NCBI GenBank assembly: GCA_024741835.1
Contig: JAENRP010000188.1
Span: 19,226 to 83,225, forward strand
Direction: 5' to 3'
DNA length: 64,000 nt
Origin: Diplocarpon mali
Taxonomy: Eukaryota; Ascomycota; Leotiomycetes; Helotiales; Drepanopezizaceae
Positions 22,401 to 34,864 of this stretch are shown here, piece after piece. Position 1 is the first letter of the stretch, and every line of letters starts with the position of its first letter. Under the pieces are notes generated by a model that saw only the letters and a program-made list of their open reading frames with translations, searched no databases and had not been told where the DNA came from. A program made the position numbers and the translations under genes.

Positions 22401-22920
22401 GTTAGTATATCTTAAAGATTTTGCCAAGCCCTTATAAGGCGTTATTAGCAGTAATATTGGTTATAAAGTAGGTCTGGAAAAGTATACTATAGGTACTACT
22501 TGTAAATTGTAATAATCTTTTTATATACTTATTCTTCTTATCTTGATTTTTTGAAAATAAATCTATTGAATTGGCATACTCTTAATATTCCTATAAAAAT
22601 TTTTTATAATTAATCCCTTTTATCTTAAGCTTATTCTTAAGAAAATCATCAAAGTCTAAAAATCCTTCTTCTATAGTAGAAATTCTATAGTTTAATATTT
22701 CTATAAATGAGTTTAGGAATACTTGCTATTCTATTTTACTTAATATTTTATAAGTACTTACTATATCTTCTAATGATCTTAGAGCTTTTCTATCTTATGA
22801 AAAGTTACCTTTTAATATTAGTTTATTATTAGCAGTATTTAAGGGTTTGCTACCCGAAGCTACAACTGATATATTCTTCTTAAGTATAGCTTTCTTACTT
22901 AAGCTTAGTAGTGCTATAAT
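19434..22920 (-). pseudogene. Gypsy-A copy 2 ORF3 relic
   Basis: Reverse-complement counterpart of 50059-53521. It contains four palindromic motifs at the same relative positions (22007, 21821, 20591, 19769). A readable example is the segment corresponding to KFYALYKCQYTQYYRLVIIGL, which also appears as an isolated open stretch at 21127-21333. Numerous TAA/TAG codons. The family is not recognised; see the copy 1 entry for the description of the protein. Confidence 0.55.
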
Positions 22921-23439
22921 AAATTATTTAATAGGAGGAGGTAGTTTTAAATAAAGAGATGATTATTTAAGAAAGATTAACAATATAAGAGGCTTATACT
23001 AGAAAAGATTAATAATAAAAGATAATAGTAGTAGTGCTAGTATTATAAGTCTAATAGGGTTATAGAAAAAGTAAAAAAAGTAAAATCGTAGTGCAGGAAG
23101 AGGCTTATTTATAGAGTTTAGAGTTGCACTAGTATATAAAGGAAAAGTAGGTATAAAGAGGCTAGAAGTAGGAACAAAAGTAGAGTATAACGCATATAAG
23201 GACCTATAATTAGTAAATGATAATTCTTTAAAGGTAAGGATGATATTTTAAAAGTGAGTATTAGAAAATTGTATATAAAGGAAATAATCAAAGGATAGAT
23301 TATATAAAGAATAAAGTAGAGTAAAGAATATATATAAAATAGAATAATAAATAGAGAATAAAGAGGTACTAGTATATAAGAAGTAGATAATCTTAAAAGA
23401 TTCAACTCGAATTCGTAAGTCCTTTAAATAGTCTTCTTT

Positions 23440-26400
23440 AAAGGTAATAGGCTAGATTCTTTAGATTGCTTAACTTAATTATCAGTTCTATTATCACTTT
23501 AGAGTCTTCTTCTCTTGCGTTAGTTCTTACCTCTTAGCGTTTTTACTAATTTAGGTAACTGAGGTTCATTTGAACCATCTTATAGGCTTAAGCTAGCTAA
23601 GTCCAACCTCACTCGTAGACCAGGCTCGCAAGTCAGTCTTAGCGTTTCTAAGCTTAAGGGTAAAAATAGGAGATTGGTTCCTAAATCAAAGTCTAATACT
23701 ATACTAGCATCTCAGTTTATCTCTTTTCCGAATTTTCTTATAATAATGCCTTTATTAATTAATGCATTAAGCTCTTAGATAGCATTTACTTTATCGCATT
23801 ATCTTTAAGACTTAAGTTTATAAAGAAGCGACTTAGTATTTATAACGTTCGTCTAGGCCTTAATAAGGGTATTAAAGAGTTTTTAATTATATTTTGCAAA
23901 GTGGATTTTCAATTTATCCTTATTAAGAAGGAATAACTCCTATACTTTAGTTATAATAGAAGGATCTATCTAAGAGCGCTAACTAATAATAGCTTTAAAG
24001 AGGCTATTACAGTTCTTAAGATGAAAAGCTACTTTAAAAGGTGCAGTAGTTCTACTTGCGTTAATCTATTAAAGTATTAGAAGTTGCTTTAAAGTAAAGA
24101 TTGAAAAGATAAAATCGGAGATTTAAGTCTTATTTTCTAAGGTATTCTTATTAAAGACGGCTATATAGTTATTATAAAAGGTTATAAAACCACTAGTCTT
24201 ATAAGAATTATCCAAAAGCATTTTAAAAAGGTATCCTTATTTTATTATTATTATAATTAGATTACTATTATTAGTAATAGGTCGCAAGATCTCCTTTTAC
24301 TTTAATTTTATAATTATTTAAGCTAATTGAGATTTTAAACTGAGTGCTTAAGAAGTCTATTGACTTATCTTCTTTGCAAATGGAATGAGTTTTATAATCG
24401 ATTGAAAGCCGACCTACTTATTAAGGCTTTTAAAAGCTGGCCCTTATCCGATTAGTAGGATCTAATAATCTAAGACTTGCTTTTTAATAAAATTGACTCG
24501 CGGGCTAGGATTATAAGTAAAAATCGGAATTTCTTTATTAATAGCACTTGCATCTCTCTTTATTAAAACAACTTGATTATAAAGACTAAGGCTAATTAAT
24601 TAAAGAGGTTTAAAGTAAGCTATAAGTTGATAGGTTCCTCTACTTCTTACTATTATAGCTAAAAGGTAAAGTCTATAGTACATTTAAAGGACTTATTAAG
24701 TAAGATTAAATATTATATTATAAAGAAAATAAGAAGGTATAAAGGTTATGCTATTTATAAGGTAGAAGTAATAAAGATATATCTTTGCTTTTTATCTTAT
24801 AATAAAGAGGAATATACTTATAAAAGTACTATTATTAGTAGTAAAATTGTCAGTTAAGAAGCGGTATTCGAAGGGCTTAGGCATTATAATTGACCTTTCT
24901 TCCTTTATTTCCTCTTGCTATTTATTACTTAATAATATTAATAAGAAGGAATTGTTCTATTCAATCGGCTCTAATGCTTTTAAAGCTTTAGGATCAGCCT
25001 TAAATTTTACAATACTTAAAGATGCCTTTATTATTAATTGATTGGATTTGCGTATCCTTAAAGAGATAAAGAACTAATTATTAAAGTAGATTAGAAAAAG
25101 ATCGACATTTTCTACTATATAAAGAAGTTTAAAGTATTTAATAGTTTTATTAATATTAAATCCTTTCTAATTAAGACTATAGTAAATCGAAAGAGAGCAA
25201 ATATAAAGGTCGCAAAGTCTTCTCCCTTTAATTCCTATGCTAAGAAGATATTATCGAAAGCGAGTCTTTATTATAAAGGATACTTAAATATTACATTATT
25301 CTTTAAGCTTAAGGTTAAGAATAACCGATTAAGGCATATTATTATAATTATAAATGTTTTAATTAATAGATTCCTTTTTATATTCTCTTTCTTATAAGAT
25401 AAAATAGTCTCATTTGACATTTAAAAGACTAGGTTCTTAACTTTTATAATTATTAAAGAATTGAATAATATTTATAAGGGCGAACTCGTTTAAGATAAGC
25501 TATTGAATCTATTTAATAGCTCTTTTAATTATCTTTAGAGCAATTGGAATAGGGTCTTCTCTTATATTATTATTTTTAAAATAGTTATATATAGATATAA
25601 AGAAGTTAAGAATTAGCTCCTTTAAGTTATTAAGGAAGGAGTTTAAGCAAGCGCGCAATCCTTTGGTTTTAAATTGCAAATTAGTTAAAGTGGCTATTAA
25701 ATGATCTATCCTTCTTAAAGGTTGAGCTAAAATAGGTCATTTAGCTAAAGGAGAGTCCTTTAAAGATTTTGAAAATTCTAAAGAGGCTACGCTAAGCGTT
25801 TAGGTAGTTTGTTTAATAGCGGTTTCTAGAATTATTTTAATAAGAGGCAGGTTAGGTCTAGTTTTAAAATTCTTATTTCTAACTCTTAGTTTAGGACCGC
25901 GAGTCAAATTATATAGTTTAGCACTTATTATATCTTTAGGTTAAAAAGCGAATTTTAAAGTAGGCTTAACTATAAATAACCAATTCCCTTCTTTATTATT
26001 AAAGAAATCTCGTTTAAACCTTAATATAGGAGTCTAATTCTCTTTTAAAATAAGTAAACTATAAGCAGAAGCGCAAAGCCTTAGTATATTAATAATAGTA
26101 CTATTAGGTAGGGTAATATCTATAGCTTAATTTGATCTTTTTATAGCCTTATTAGCTATTATAAGTATTGCATTAGATAAGCCTATAAATCTGCGACTGC
26201 GAATTCGATTGCCTTAGAATTTTACTACTCCTTTTTAAATAATAAAGAAATTGAGAATTTGAATAGCTTTAGCTATAGGAGTATTTTCCTTAAGAATTTT
26301 TAATAACACTTGCCTTTTATTATTAGAATCAATATTTATTAGGAAGCGCAAACGAAATAGGAGTCTTCTCTTATTAGTAGCTAAATTATCCAATTATCAA

Positions 26401-26755
26401 ATAGATTCTTCCCTTTTATCTTAGTCTATTTTAAAAGTATTAGCTAAGGTTATATATTAATCTATATCGGCTAAGAATTCCTTTTTAAAGATTCCTTTTA
26501 ATCTTAATTCTTTAGTTAAAAAGTCGTTAAATTAGAGAATTCCAAGGGCCACTTAGGTTAAAAGGTTATTAATAGCATTCGTATAAGCTAAAAGGAGTTT
26601 TTATTACTTTATATTTCCTAAGGCTACGTAGGTCGATTTGAAGCTCTTTAATAATACAATAGCTCTACTATCTTAAGAGAAGTTTATAACTAATGCTTAT
26701 TTATCCCTTATTGTAGTAGATAAAACCATTTATGAATTCTTTAAAGGCATATTAC
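23440..26755 (-). pseudogene. Gypsy-A copy 2 ORF2 relic
   Basis: Reverse-complement counterpart of 46168-49483, with the three motifs at 23611, 24496 and 25882 in the same phase as in copy 1. The open frame on the plus strand at 24847-25041 has an antisense twin in copy 1 (47841-48071). That could suggest a real gene on that strand, but the long, stop-poor and motif-phased frame lies on the same strand as pol, so I treat the twin as a shadow. Between ORF3 and ORF2 (about 22920-23440) there is a purine-rich stretch on the plus strand, that is, pyrimidine-rich on the coding strand. Confidence 0.55.
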
Positions 26756-27079
26756 TTATAAAAGATAGGGAGTATAAATAAGAGAGTTTAATAGGATATA
26801 AGAATTAAAAGGGCATATAAGCTGCAATAGGTTTACTATATATATATTAAGGAAATTGGACTTTTTATTTATTATTTAAGGAAAGTAATAGGAATGCTAT
26901 AATTAAAGGCTAATATTAAGAATGTAAAATAAGTTAGAGTAGGTAAGAATTTAAGGTAATTTTAAAAGATCTATATCTTAAATAATAAAGGAGGCGACCT
27001 TGCTAAAAATATAAAAATAAGGATTATAAAAAGGTAGGACAATTAATAGGCTAGGAAATTATTTAATATTCCCATCTGC

Positions 27080-30000
27080 ATTCTTCGGATATTTTAAGAA
27101 TAATAACTTAAGGTTATAATTTATTAGGTATTTTGATATTCTTTACTTGCGGGATTGGCTTATAAGTTAAGTTGGAAAAATCTTAGTCTTCGTTTAAGGG
27201 TTTAAAATTGCTTATATTACTATTAGTTTTTATAAAAGATTCGAAGGTTATATTAATTTCTAATTCGTCTTTTAAAGGGAATAAGGTCTAATTGCATTAA
27301 TAAAAGTGCTTCAGTCGGTTAACTGCAAAGGTTCTTTTAATATCAACTCTATTAAGTTCCTAAAGAGAATAGTATCCCTTTTCTTTCTACTTAGACTTAA
27401 CCTTAAATAGACTAAGCTATTAATAGTCAAGTTTAGTATTTGCTAATATATTAATACTTCTTATAATATTATAGATTAAGATAAGATCATCTTTTCGAAT
27501 AGGGTGCGTTTTAAGTACTTTAGAAGCAGCTTATACTTCTTTAGCTTTTTCCTAATATCGTTTCTTTCGCAAAATGATTTCCTCTATATCTATATCTTAA
27601 AGCTTAAGTTATTAGTATCTTATTATAAGTAAATCGGAATAGTTCTGAATTTGACTATAGTCGAATAATCTTTAAATAGACTATTAGGATTTAAAAGGGA
27701 GCTATGCCTCTTTACTATAGATAAGGAAAAATAGTATAACTCTAATTGATTTATAAATTATCATTCGATAAGTAAAAAGTATTTTATAAAAGTGTTTTAT
27801 CTAATTCTTAAATCCTCTATAAGTAACTTTAGATAGCCTATTAAGAATGTTATAATATCCTTGCTCTACTACTCTATTAGCTTTCGAGTTATACGCTAAG
27901 ATTTAAACCTATTTAATACTATATTTTTATAAAAAAGCTTTAACTACTCCTTTATTTTCAAGGCCTCTATTAATAGTTAATCTATTAAAAAGTCTATAGC
28001 AATAGACTACATCTTCTTAAAGGAACTTTATAATAGATTTAAAGTTAGCAGATCTTAAAGGTCGCCCTTTAAGCTATTTTAATAGGTTTTCCTTTATTAG
28101 AATAAAATATATAATCCTATTTTCGATTATTAGTACTTATATAATATCAAGACTAACTTTATAGAAAAGGCCTAATAGCTAAGTTAAGAATAAGGGATTC
28201 TTTTTACAATTAGGTTTTCGTTTTTAATAAGGGATGCAACTTTTTATAAAGGCTTTACAGTCCTTAAAAGAACCCTTTTAAAAGAATTTCCTTAAGAGTT
28301 AGTAGTAGGTGGACTTAGCTCCTTAGTGGCCAGTTTCCTTATAAATATCCTAGATAGCCTTAGCTTATAGTTTATTATTATCTAAATAGAGCTATATAGG
28401 AAATAAGTTATTACTCCTTTTAAATAATTGCCATTCTTATACTAGATAAATCAAAGCTTTAGCTTTAAACTTTTGAAAATCCTTAAGAGGAACTGTCTTT
28501 AGTTGTTTAAGCGTGATTAAAAATTTCGCGATTTCTTTAGAGTCACTTAAGTAGTTAGGTAATAAAATTCTCTTATTTAACTCATAGGCCGGGATTAGGA
28601 GTCAAGTCCCTTTAAGGCAATATATTAATAGATAATCAACTTCGTTCTCTACCCACTTATTAATATCTATTTCGTCTTCTTTAATTAAATCAAAGGGGTA
28701 AGGGCAAGTTCTTTTTAAAAGGCCGTTAGTAGTAGTGTTTTTCATTTTTAAAATTTATTTGACTTTAAAGTCCATTAGTCTTATTTAAGCAATCCATTTT
28801 ATTAGCAAAGCTCTTAATAGGTCGCTTATAGCTCTATTCAATTATTCTACTAATACTTTAACATTAGTTTTAAAGATGAAGTAAGTACTATAAAGGTCGC
28901 TTCTTATCTTTTTTATTACCTTTAAAGCGCTTTTGCATTCCTATTTAATAATATTATACTTTATCTCTATTAGATTCTAAAGACTACTTTCAAAGCAAGC
29001 TAGATATCTTTTCTATTAGCTATTAGCTTATTAAAAGACGGCATCCTATCTAATTAAGCTTATATCAACTATTAGTATAATTGGCCTAGCGTCGGCTCTA
29101 TAGTCTATTTTAATCAGATATAGCGCTTTAAGTAACGCTTGCTTTAGTTATTTCATAGCCTCTATTTAAGGTTCCTCCTATTAAAACTCAGCTCCTTTCC
29201 AAAATAAGGAGTAAATAGGTACTGCCTTTTTAGCAAAATCCTTAATCTAAATGCAATAGTATACTATAATACTAATAAATGCGCAAGCTTTTGCTATATT
29301 ATTATACCTCTTCTATTTATCGATTTTAAGTACTTTAGCCCTCTAAGGACTTCGGCTATTAGAATCAGTAATAAAACCAACAATTTCTATTAATAGAAGA
29401 TAGTATTATAACTTTGGACCAACTATTGCTTTTACCCTTTCGAATCGTATAAGCACTTAATTTAAGTTCTAAATATATTCTATTATAAATTACTATATAC
29501 TAAAGAGAACTTCTTTATAGTTATAAAATGATCTTAATCCTTTTACTCTTATATTATTTATATAAAAGAGCGTAATATTAGGTATACAATCTACTAGTAT
29601 CTTATAGATTACTTAAATAAATTAAGCGATCGAATTTATAGCCCCTTAAGGTAATCTTATTATTTAAAGTAGCTTAAGAGGGGTTTAAATTGCTATTATA
29701 TCTTTCGATTTAATATTAAGAATGAATTAGTTATATTTAAAGAAGAAGTTAATAAGAGAGCTATAAGTTAATCTTATGAATTGATTTAAGAACTTATCTA
29801 TATTCAAAAGAACGTTAGCGTCTTTAATAGTTACTTAGTTTATCTTTACTACTACTATTATTAGTTTATAAGTTCCCTTCTCTTTCTTAATAACTAAGAA
29901 CTATTTGTTCTTATAAGGGCTATTATAGAACTCGAGAATACCTTACTTTAGCCTATCCTTTAATATTTCGATTACCTTTTCTTAAAGAGCTTTAAGGACC
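27080..30000 (-). pseudogene. pol: Gypsy-A copy 2 reverse transcriptase, RNase H and integrase relic
   Basis: Minus-strand counterpart of 42900-45820. The polymerase box reads Y-I-N-N-I-R-V-K at 29553-29564, where copy 1 reads Y-I-D-N. RNase H is at about 28760-29400 and integrase at about 27680-28380. Motif copies at 28580-28602 and 27145-27167 match copy 1. Frames are broken throughout. The element is Ty3/Gypsy because integrase follows RNase H. Confidence 0.75.
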
Positions 30001-33000
30001 TCGAATGTTTTCTCTTACTAGGCTTTGTAGGGTATTATCTTAATCTTAATATAAGGCGTAACCTCTTCTTAAATCTGGCTAAGTTCCGTTTAATTAAAAG
30101 CTAAGGCGTCCTTTCGATTTATTAAGGTTTTATAAAGTAGTTTGCATTCTTACTTTATTAAGTCTTCTTTAATTTTTAATATATTAAAACGTTCTTTTAT
30201 TAGCCGATATCCAATAGGTTTATTAGAAAATCTACCTATAATAAACTTATCGAATTTACCACTTAGCTTTAAAGGTCGAAGCTTCTTATCTTATTTAAAC
30301 TAATTATCTAGTTCTTTAGGCTTTAAGCTATTAGAGATTCCTTAATCTACCGGTTATACTTTATTAGCTTTGCTTTTATATATAATTCGAATATTAGCTA
30401 ATACTATATTTCTTTACTTCTTTCCTTTTTTATCAAATCCTATAAAACGGTTTGAATTTTCCTTTTTAAAAATAAATAAAAGATTTTCTAAGTCGTTAAT
30501 TTAAAGTGTATAAATAGAAATGTTATTAGTAATTTTATTGTTTTTTACTCGCAGGTCCGGCCTATAAGTGGTTTTTAGGTTTTTCAAAATGATTAGTAAA
30601 CTATTGAAATTTATAAAACAAACCCTCTTTTCTACCTTATTTTTCTTTTTTCTTAATTATTAATCTAATAAAACGCTAATTATACTATTTTTCAAAATTC
30701 CAGATTTAACTCCTAGTCTAGGATTGCGAGTTAAATCTCTATTATTTAAAATCGGCAAACTTACCTTTCTTTTGCTATAACTCCTTATTAAGTGCCTTCC
30801 TTTATTAGCATTAAGCCTAGCTCTTATACTAGCTAATCGTTTCCTAAAACCTTATTTTAGAATTCGACTATATCTCTTATAATAACCATTTATCTTTCTA
30901 AAGATCGATCTATATTCTAAAGATTAGCTTTTATAAGACTATCTCTAGGATAGTTAAATATTAGCTAAGATTTTAAAATAAAGGGTATTTTTAAAAGAAT
31001 ATCATTTAAAGAATTCTCTATTATTAGAAAGTCAGTATAATTAACGATTCCTTTAACTCTAACCTTTACATTTTTCACCTATCTATCAAAATTGTATTTT
31101 AATCTAAAGATAGTCGAATAAATAAGGAGTCGATCGCTAACGATTATCAATCGAGCTATTTCTACCACTTTTCTAATTATTATATTAACTTTTAAACTAC
31201 AATCGATCAAAGCCTTTGCTTTAACTAATTCTTTTATTAAATAAATAATAATAGGGCTTTTTATTATAACTACTAAACAATTTCGATTAATATTCTAAAA
31301 TATTAAAGCTATTACCATAATATTATAATACCTTTAGGTTCCTTCGTTTTCTATAATCTAAAGACATTTGATTAAGGCTAAGTACTTCTTAGAGTTCTTT
31401 TATATTACAATTTCCATTTCCTTATTATTATTCAAATCTTTAAAGGCAATTAAGATATACTTTCTTAATACTTTATTAAAGCGTTTAATCAAATTAAATA
31501 GGTCTTTAAATGTAAGGTTAATTTGCTAAGCTATGATATTCTTTACGGCTTTCTCTATTGCAGTTGAATTAGCGTATTTATTAACGAATTTTTCCTATTT
31601 TAATATCTGTCTCTTTTGCTTAAGGTCAAGGGTCCATATAATAACTTCAACTTCTTAATCTTTAAGTTTAAAGCCATCTTTATCTATTATATCTTTAATT
31701 AATTTATCTACTATATTAGCTTTATCCTCATCTATTATAGTTCCAGATTATTAAGTGTCTTTTAGCATTTGGACTCTATATTAAGATTCTTAAGTTATAT
31801 GCATTAATTTCTGGACTTTAGCTAGTTTTATTAGTATTAAAGGAGTGGTAGATCTAAAAGGATACTAAGTATTCTAAGGGTTTCTAAATATAGAAGTAGC
31901 ATTAATATCAATAGATATATTATTATTAATCTATCTTAAGATAGAGATACCTTTAACTTCTATAGCTATTTAATTAAAAGCTAGGTCCTTAAGAACTCCC
32001 TTAGGTAGGTTGCCGATTAGACTAATATATATATAAGTTAGAATTTTAACATTTATATCTATAATATGCTATTATTCGACCAAATTCTCGTCCTATTTCA
32101 TATTATATATTATCATTCGAATAGTCTATAACTATAAGCGATTCTAATGCTTTTTAATAGGGATAGCTTTTAGCCTAGGATCTCTAATATAAAGCATCCT
32201 ATACTTATTAATATATATAATCCTAGTATTAATAAAATAATAGAAAAGAGGGCAATTATTGCGATACTTATATAAAGCGCAGTTAGGTTCTTTATTATTG
32301 CAAAAGTTGCAAGTTAGTCGTCTTCTATTGCCATTCCCTTAGTACCCTATAGTATTAATATTAGCAGAATGCTAGTTAGGATTAATTTCTCCTTCTTTAA
32401 TCAACTATTAAGTTCTTATATTAGCTAGTTGTTTTAAATAATAAGAAGTAGGAGTCTGGTAATAAGAACTATTAAGTTAGCTTATAGTAGTTGAGTTTTA
32501 TCTATTACTAAACTAGGGAATATGCTATTTTTCTTATAAGAGATTATTAATTCTAGTTTTTAAGCTTTAGATTCAGAGTTCTATAAATTAGGTCTTAAGT
32601 TCCTTAATTCTAGGGTTGGATCTTACTCCTAGGTCGGGCCTATAAGTGAAAGGTATAACTACTAGGTTCTTCTTTGCCTCTTTTATAACTTCTAGCGCTT
32701 TTAAGTATTCTTAGACCAGACTCTTAAGGTCTTTAGTATAAGAGGGAGTAGGGGCTTTTTCCTATTCCATAGTATTAATAGTTCTCTTACTAAGATCTGA
32801 TTTTAAAGCAAAGGCCGAGAATTCCTTAAATAAGGCGAAGGTTATAAGGTCTTGCTTATCGATCTTAAAATGCTTAATGATCTTATTTTAAAGGCTAGTA
32901 GGTAATCTAAGTAAGAAAAGGCGGCCTCTTTCAACTTCGCTAAGTATTTTTTAGCTAATTAAGGTATTTGATATATAAGTAAAAGTCTGATAGTAGTTCT

Positions 33001-33500
33001 TAAGTTCCTTAGGAGTATAAGTGATTAGAATAAATTCCTTTAAGAAAGCCAGGGTATTGCGAATCTGCTATTTATTAAATTCTTAGAATTCAGACTTAAG
33101 AGCCTTAATAAGGAGTTTTTATAAACTATGCGTTTTCTATTTAAGGAGGGATTTGATAATATCTTTGCTTATATAATTATAGTAGTAAGAAAGTTAGGAA
33201 ATCATATCCTTTTATATAATATTAAAATTGTAATAAGTTTCCTTATATTACTTAAAGAAATCAGTAATATTAGCGCCTATAAAGTAAGGAGCGCTAAGGG
33301 AATTAAGGAGGGGAAAGTGACTAGTAATAGCCTTAAATGCGGCCATTATCGTTTTATATTAACCGTCTAAGTTAATAGAATCTATAAGGGGTAAAGGGAA
33401 AGCTTTAATATTATAAGATTAATTATTAAAAGGAGTACTTCGAAATTCAAAAGGGCTTAAAGAATATTTAGAATCTGAGTTAATCTTAAAGTGACTAAAA
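30001..33500 (-). pseudogene. gag: Gypsy-A copy 2 gag and protease region relic
   Basis: Counterpart of the scattered copy 1 pieces 16565-18864, 34575-34620 and 41879-42900, and therefore the reference for rejoining them. The zinc-knuckle-like segment at about 32260-32330 reads C-N-F-C-N-N-K-E-P-N-C ... C-P. Motifs are at 32625-32647 (gag), 30719-30741 and 30547-30569 (before the polymerase). I could not place the protease active site with confidence. The plus-strand open frame at 33128-33370 is a shadow of gag. Confidence 0.65.
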
Positions 33501-34328
33501 CGAGTTTGAAAAGATTTAAATAAAGGGTTAGTAAAAAGTTTAAAATTATTATTATTTTTAATATTTTCTAATATTAATATTAAAAAAGTAGGTAGCAGTC
33601 TTAAGTTATTTAAAGATATCTTTTTATCCTCTTACTTATAAGCTAGGCTTAAGAGTAGAATTCCGGATTCTATTAAAAGTTTAATCCGAGTTTACTAAGA
33701 GATTTTAAGTAGGTGCTAAATAGCTAATAAGAGCATTATAACTAATTGTAATAAGATAAGGTTTACTTAATCTAAGATTAATTTCTAAAATAAGGTTTAT
33801 ATTTAAGATTCTTCTTAGCCTTTAAGCCAATTTCTATTAGTCCTTAGAATAAAGGGGTCTTTGGAAACGATTTTAAGGCAATTTTTAGAGTTCTATTAAG
33901 CTAAAGCGGCTGAATTATCAGATTCGGATTTCTAAAGATTCTAAGAAGGCACTTCCGATTAGAGTTTGCGCTTAGTATTACTTAAGTACTCGAAACTACT
34001 GCTATTTAAGATTGCTATTATAAGGTTTGCTAAACTTTTTATACTAGGAAGTCGAAAATTCCGAAAATCTCAAAGTTAAGGAAGAAAATAAGGGTTTTTA
34101 GAGCAGAGCTGAAAAGGGAAAATCTAAAGTTATTAATAATTGCTAAACGAAAATCGATAGTTTTAAGTAATTAAGCAATTAAAGATAAGGTTTTTAAAGT
34201 TAATTAAAATGCTATAAGTATTTTAAAGATATATTTTAAAGGCCAGTCTCTTATTTGCGAATTAAGAGATCGATAAGGTTATATAAGGATGGAAATCTTA
34301 AGAAATCGGTCCCTATATAAGTTACTAA
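33501..34328 (-). other. Gypsy-A copy 2 leader
   Basis: Counterpart of 9936-10760. No clear gene. One palindromic motif at 33644-33666 (copy 1: 10612). The primer-binding-site region adjoins the LTR at 34328. Confidence 0.6.
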
Positions 34329-34574
34329 TATAAAATAGAGGGGAGATAATATAAGAATAGGCCTAAGGGAAGACTTAAAAACAAAAGGAGGAAGCATTAT
34401 AAGCAGGCTCTCTTAGATAAGATATTAGGAATAAGTCCTAAGTATAGGGTATATTTAGTACTTATAGCAACGCGCGCTGTTTCTATATATAGAAGATAGC
34501 CCTTTTATCCTCCTACCGTCCTACGCCGATCATATGATATATGTCATAAGACCTATCTATCTCAGGTCTTTATA
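34329..34574 (-). repeat. Gypsy-A copy 2 5' LTR
   Basis: The plus strand begins TATAAAATAG and ends GGTCTTTATA. It pairs with 18865-19110. Confidence 0.85.
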
Positions 34575-34620
34575 ATAGATAGGTGAAAAACGTAAAGGTT
34601 AGAGTTAGAGGGATTATTAA
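34575..34620 (+). pseudogene. 46-bp sliver of Gypsy-A copy 1 between two inserts
   Basis: The sequence ATAGATAGGTGAAAAACG ... GGATTATTAA matches the minus strand of copy 2 at about 31045-31090 and links 18864 to 41879. Its last five bases, ATTAA (34616-34620), are the left target duplication of Gypsy-B. Confidence 0.9.
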
Positions 34621-34864
34621 TGTTACGGCCGCATCACGTGCACGGTTATATCACGTGGCGAAGTCAGGTGCACGCTAAGGTAGCGAGGTGGCTGGATCAC
34701 GTGCACGCTAATAAAGCACTTATACTTATTCTAAAGGAGCTCTACTAAAGACTTTCTCTTTTTCTTTATCTTTTCTTCTCTATTATATAGCGTACCTCTT
34801 AAGGTAATATAGTTAGCGTTACTCGATTATCGCCCCTTTATACGCTTTAGAGTAAGTCGTAATA
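34621..34864 (+). repeat. Gypsy-B 5' LTR
   Basis: 244 bp, TGTTACGGCC ... GTCGTAATA. It contains three CACGTG boxes (34635-34640, 34652-34657, 34698-34703) and one CAGGTG (34665-34670), each next to GCACG or GGCG, in the U3 part. A pyrimidine-rich stretch and TATTATATAG follow at about 34781-34790. Confidence 0.92.

Larger units (their letters stand above)
19344..33666. repeat. Dispersed 23-bp palindromic motifs of Gypsy-A copy 2
   Basis: Starts: 19344, 19769, 20591, 21821, 22007, 23611, 24496, 25882, 27145, 28580, 30547, 30719, 32625 and 33644. Each has a partner at the matching place in copy 1, so all were present before the two copies separated. Confidence 0.8.
18865..34574 (-). mobile_element. 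Gypsy-A copy 2, complete (15.7 kb)
   Basis: It lies head-to-head inside copy 1 of the same family. Left flank TTTTAATAG and right flank (A)ATAGATAGG together recreate the uninterrupted Gypsy-A sequence TTTTGATAGATAGG seen at about 31070-31090 (minus), which gives a 4-5 bp duplication. LTRs are at both ends. The internal order on the minus strand is leader, gag, polymerase, RNase H, integrase, ORF2, ORF3. Plus-copy and minus-copy coordinates sum to a nearly constant value (about 72,920 to 72,965) over 12 kb, so the two copies are almost free of indels relative to each other. Confidence 0.9.

Noticed and set aside
23118..23405. 95-codon open frame on the minus strand (hydrophobic, LLYFILYIIYPL)
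   Set aside because: It lies in the pyrimidine-rich leader between ORF2 and ORF3 of Gypsy-A copy 2. Its many Leu, Ile, Tyr and Phe come from CT/TA-rich composition, not from a membrane protein. The matching region in copy 1 has no comparable frame.
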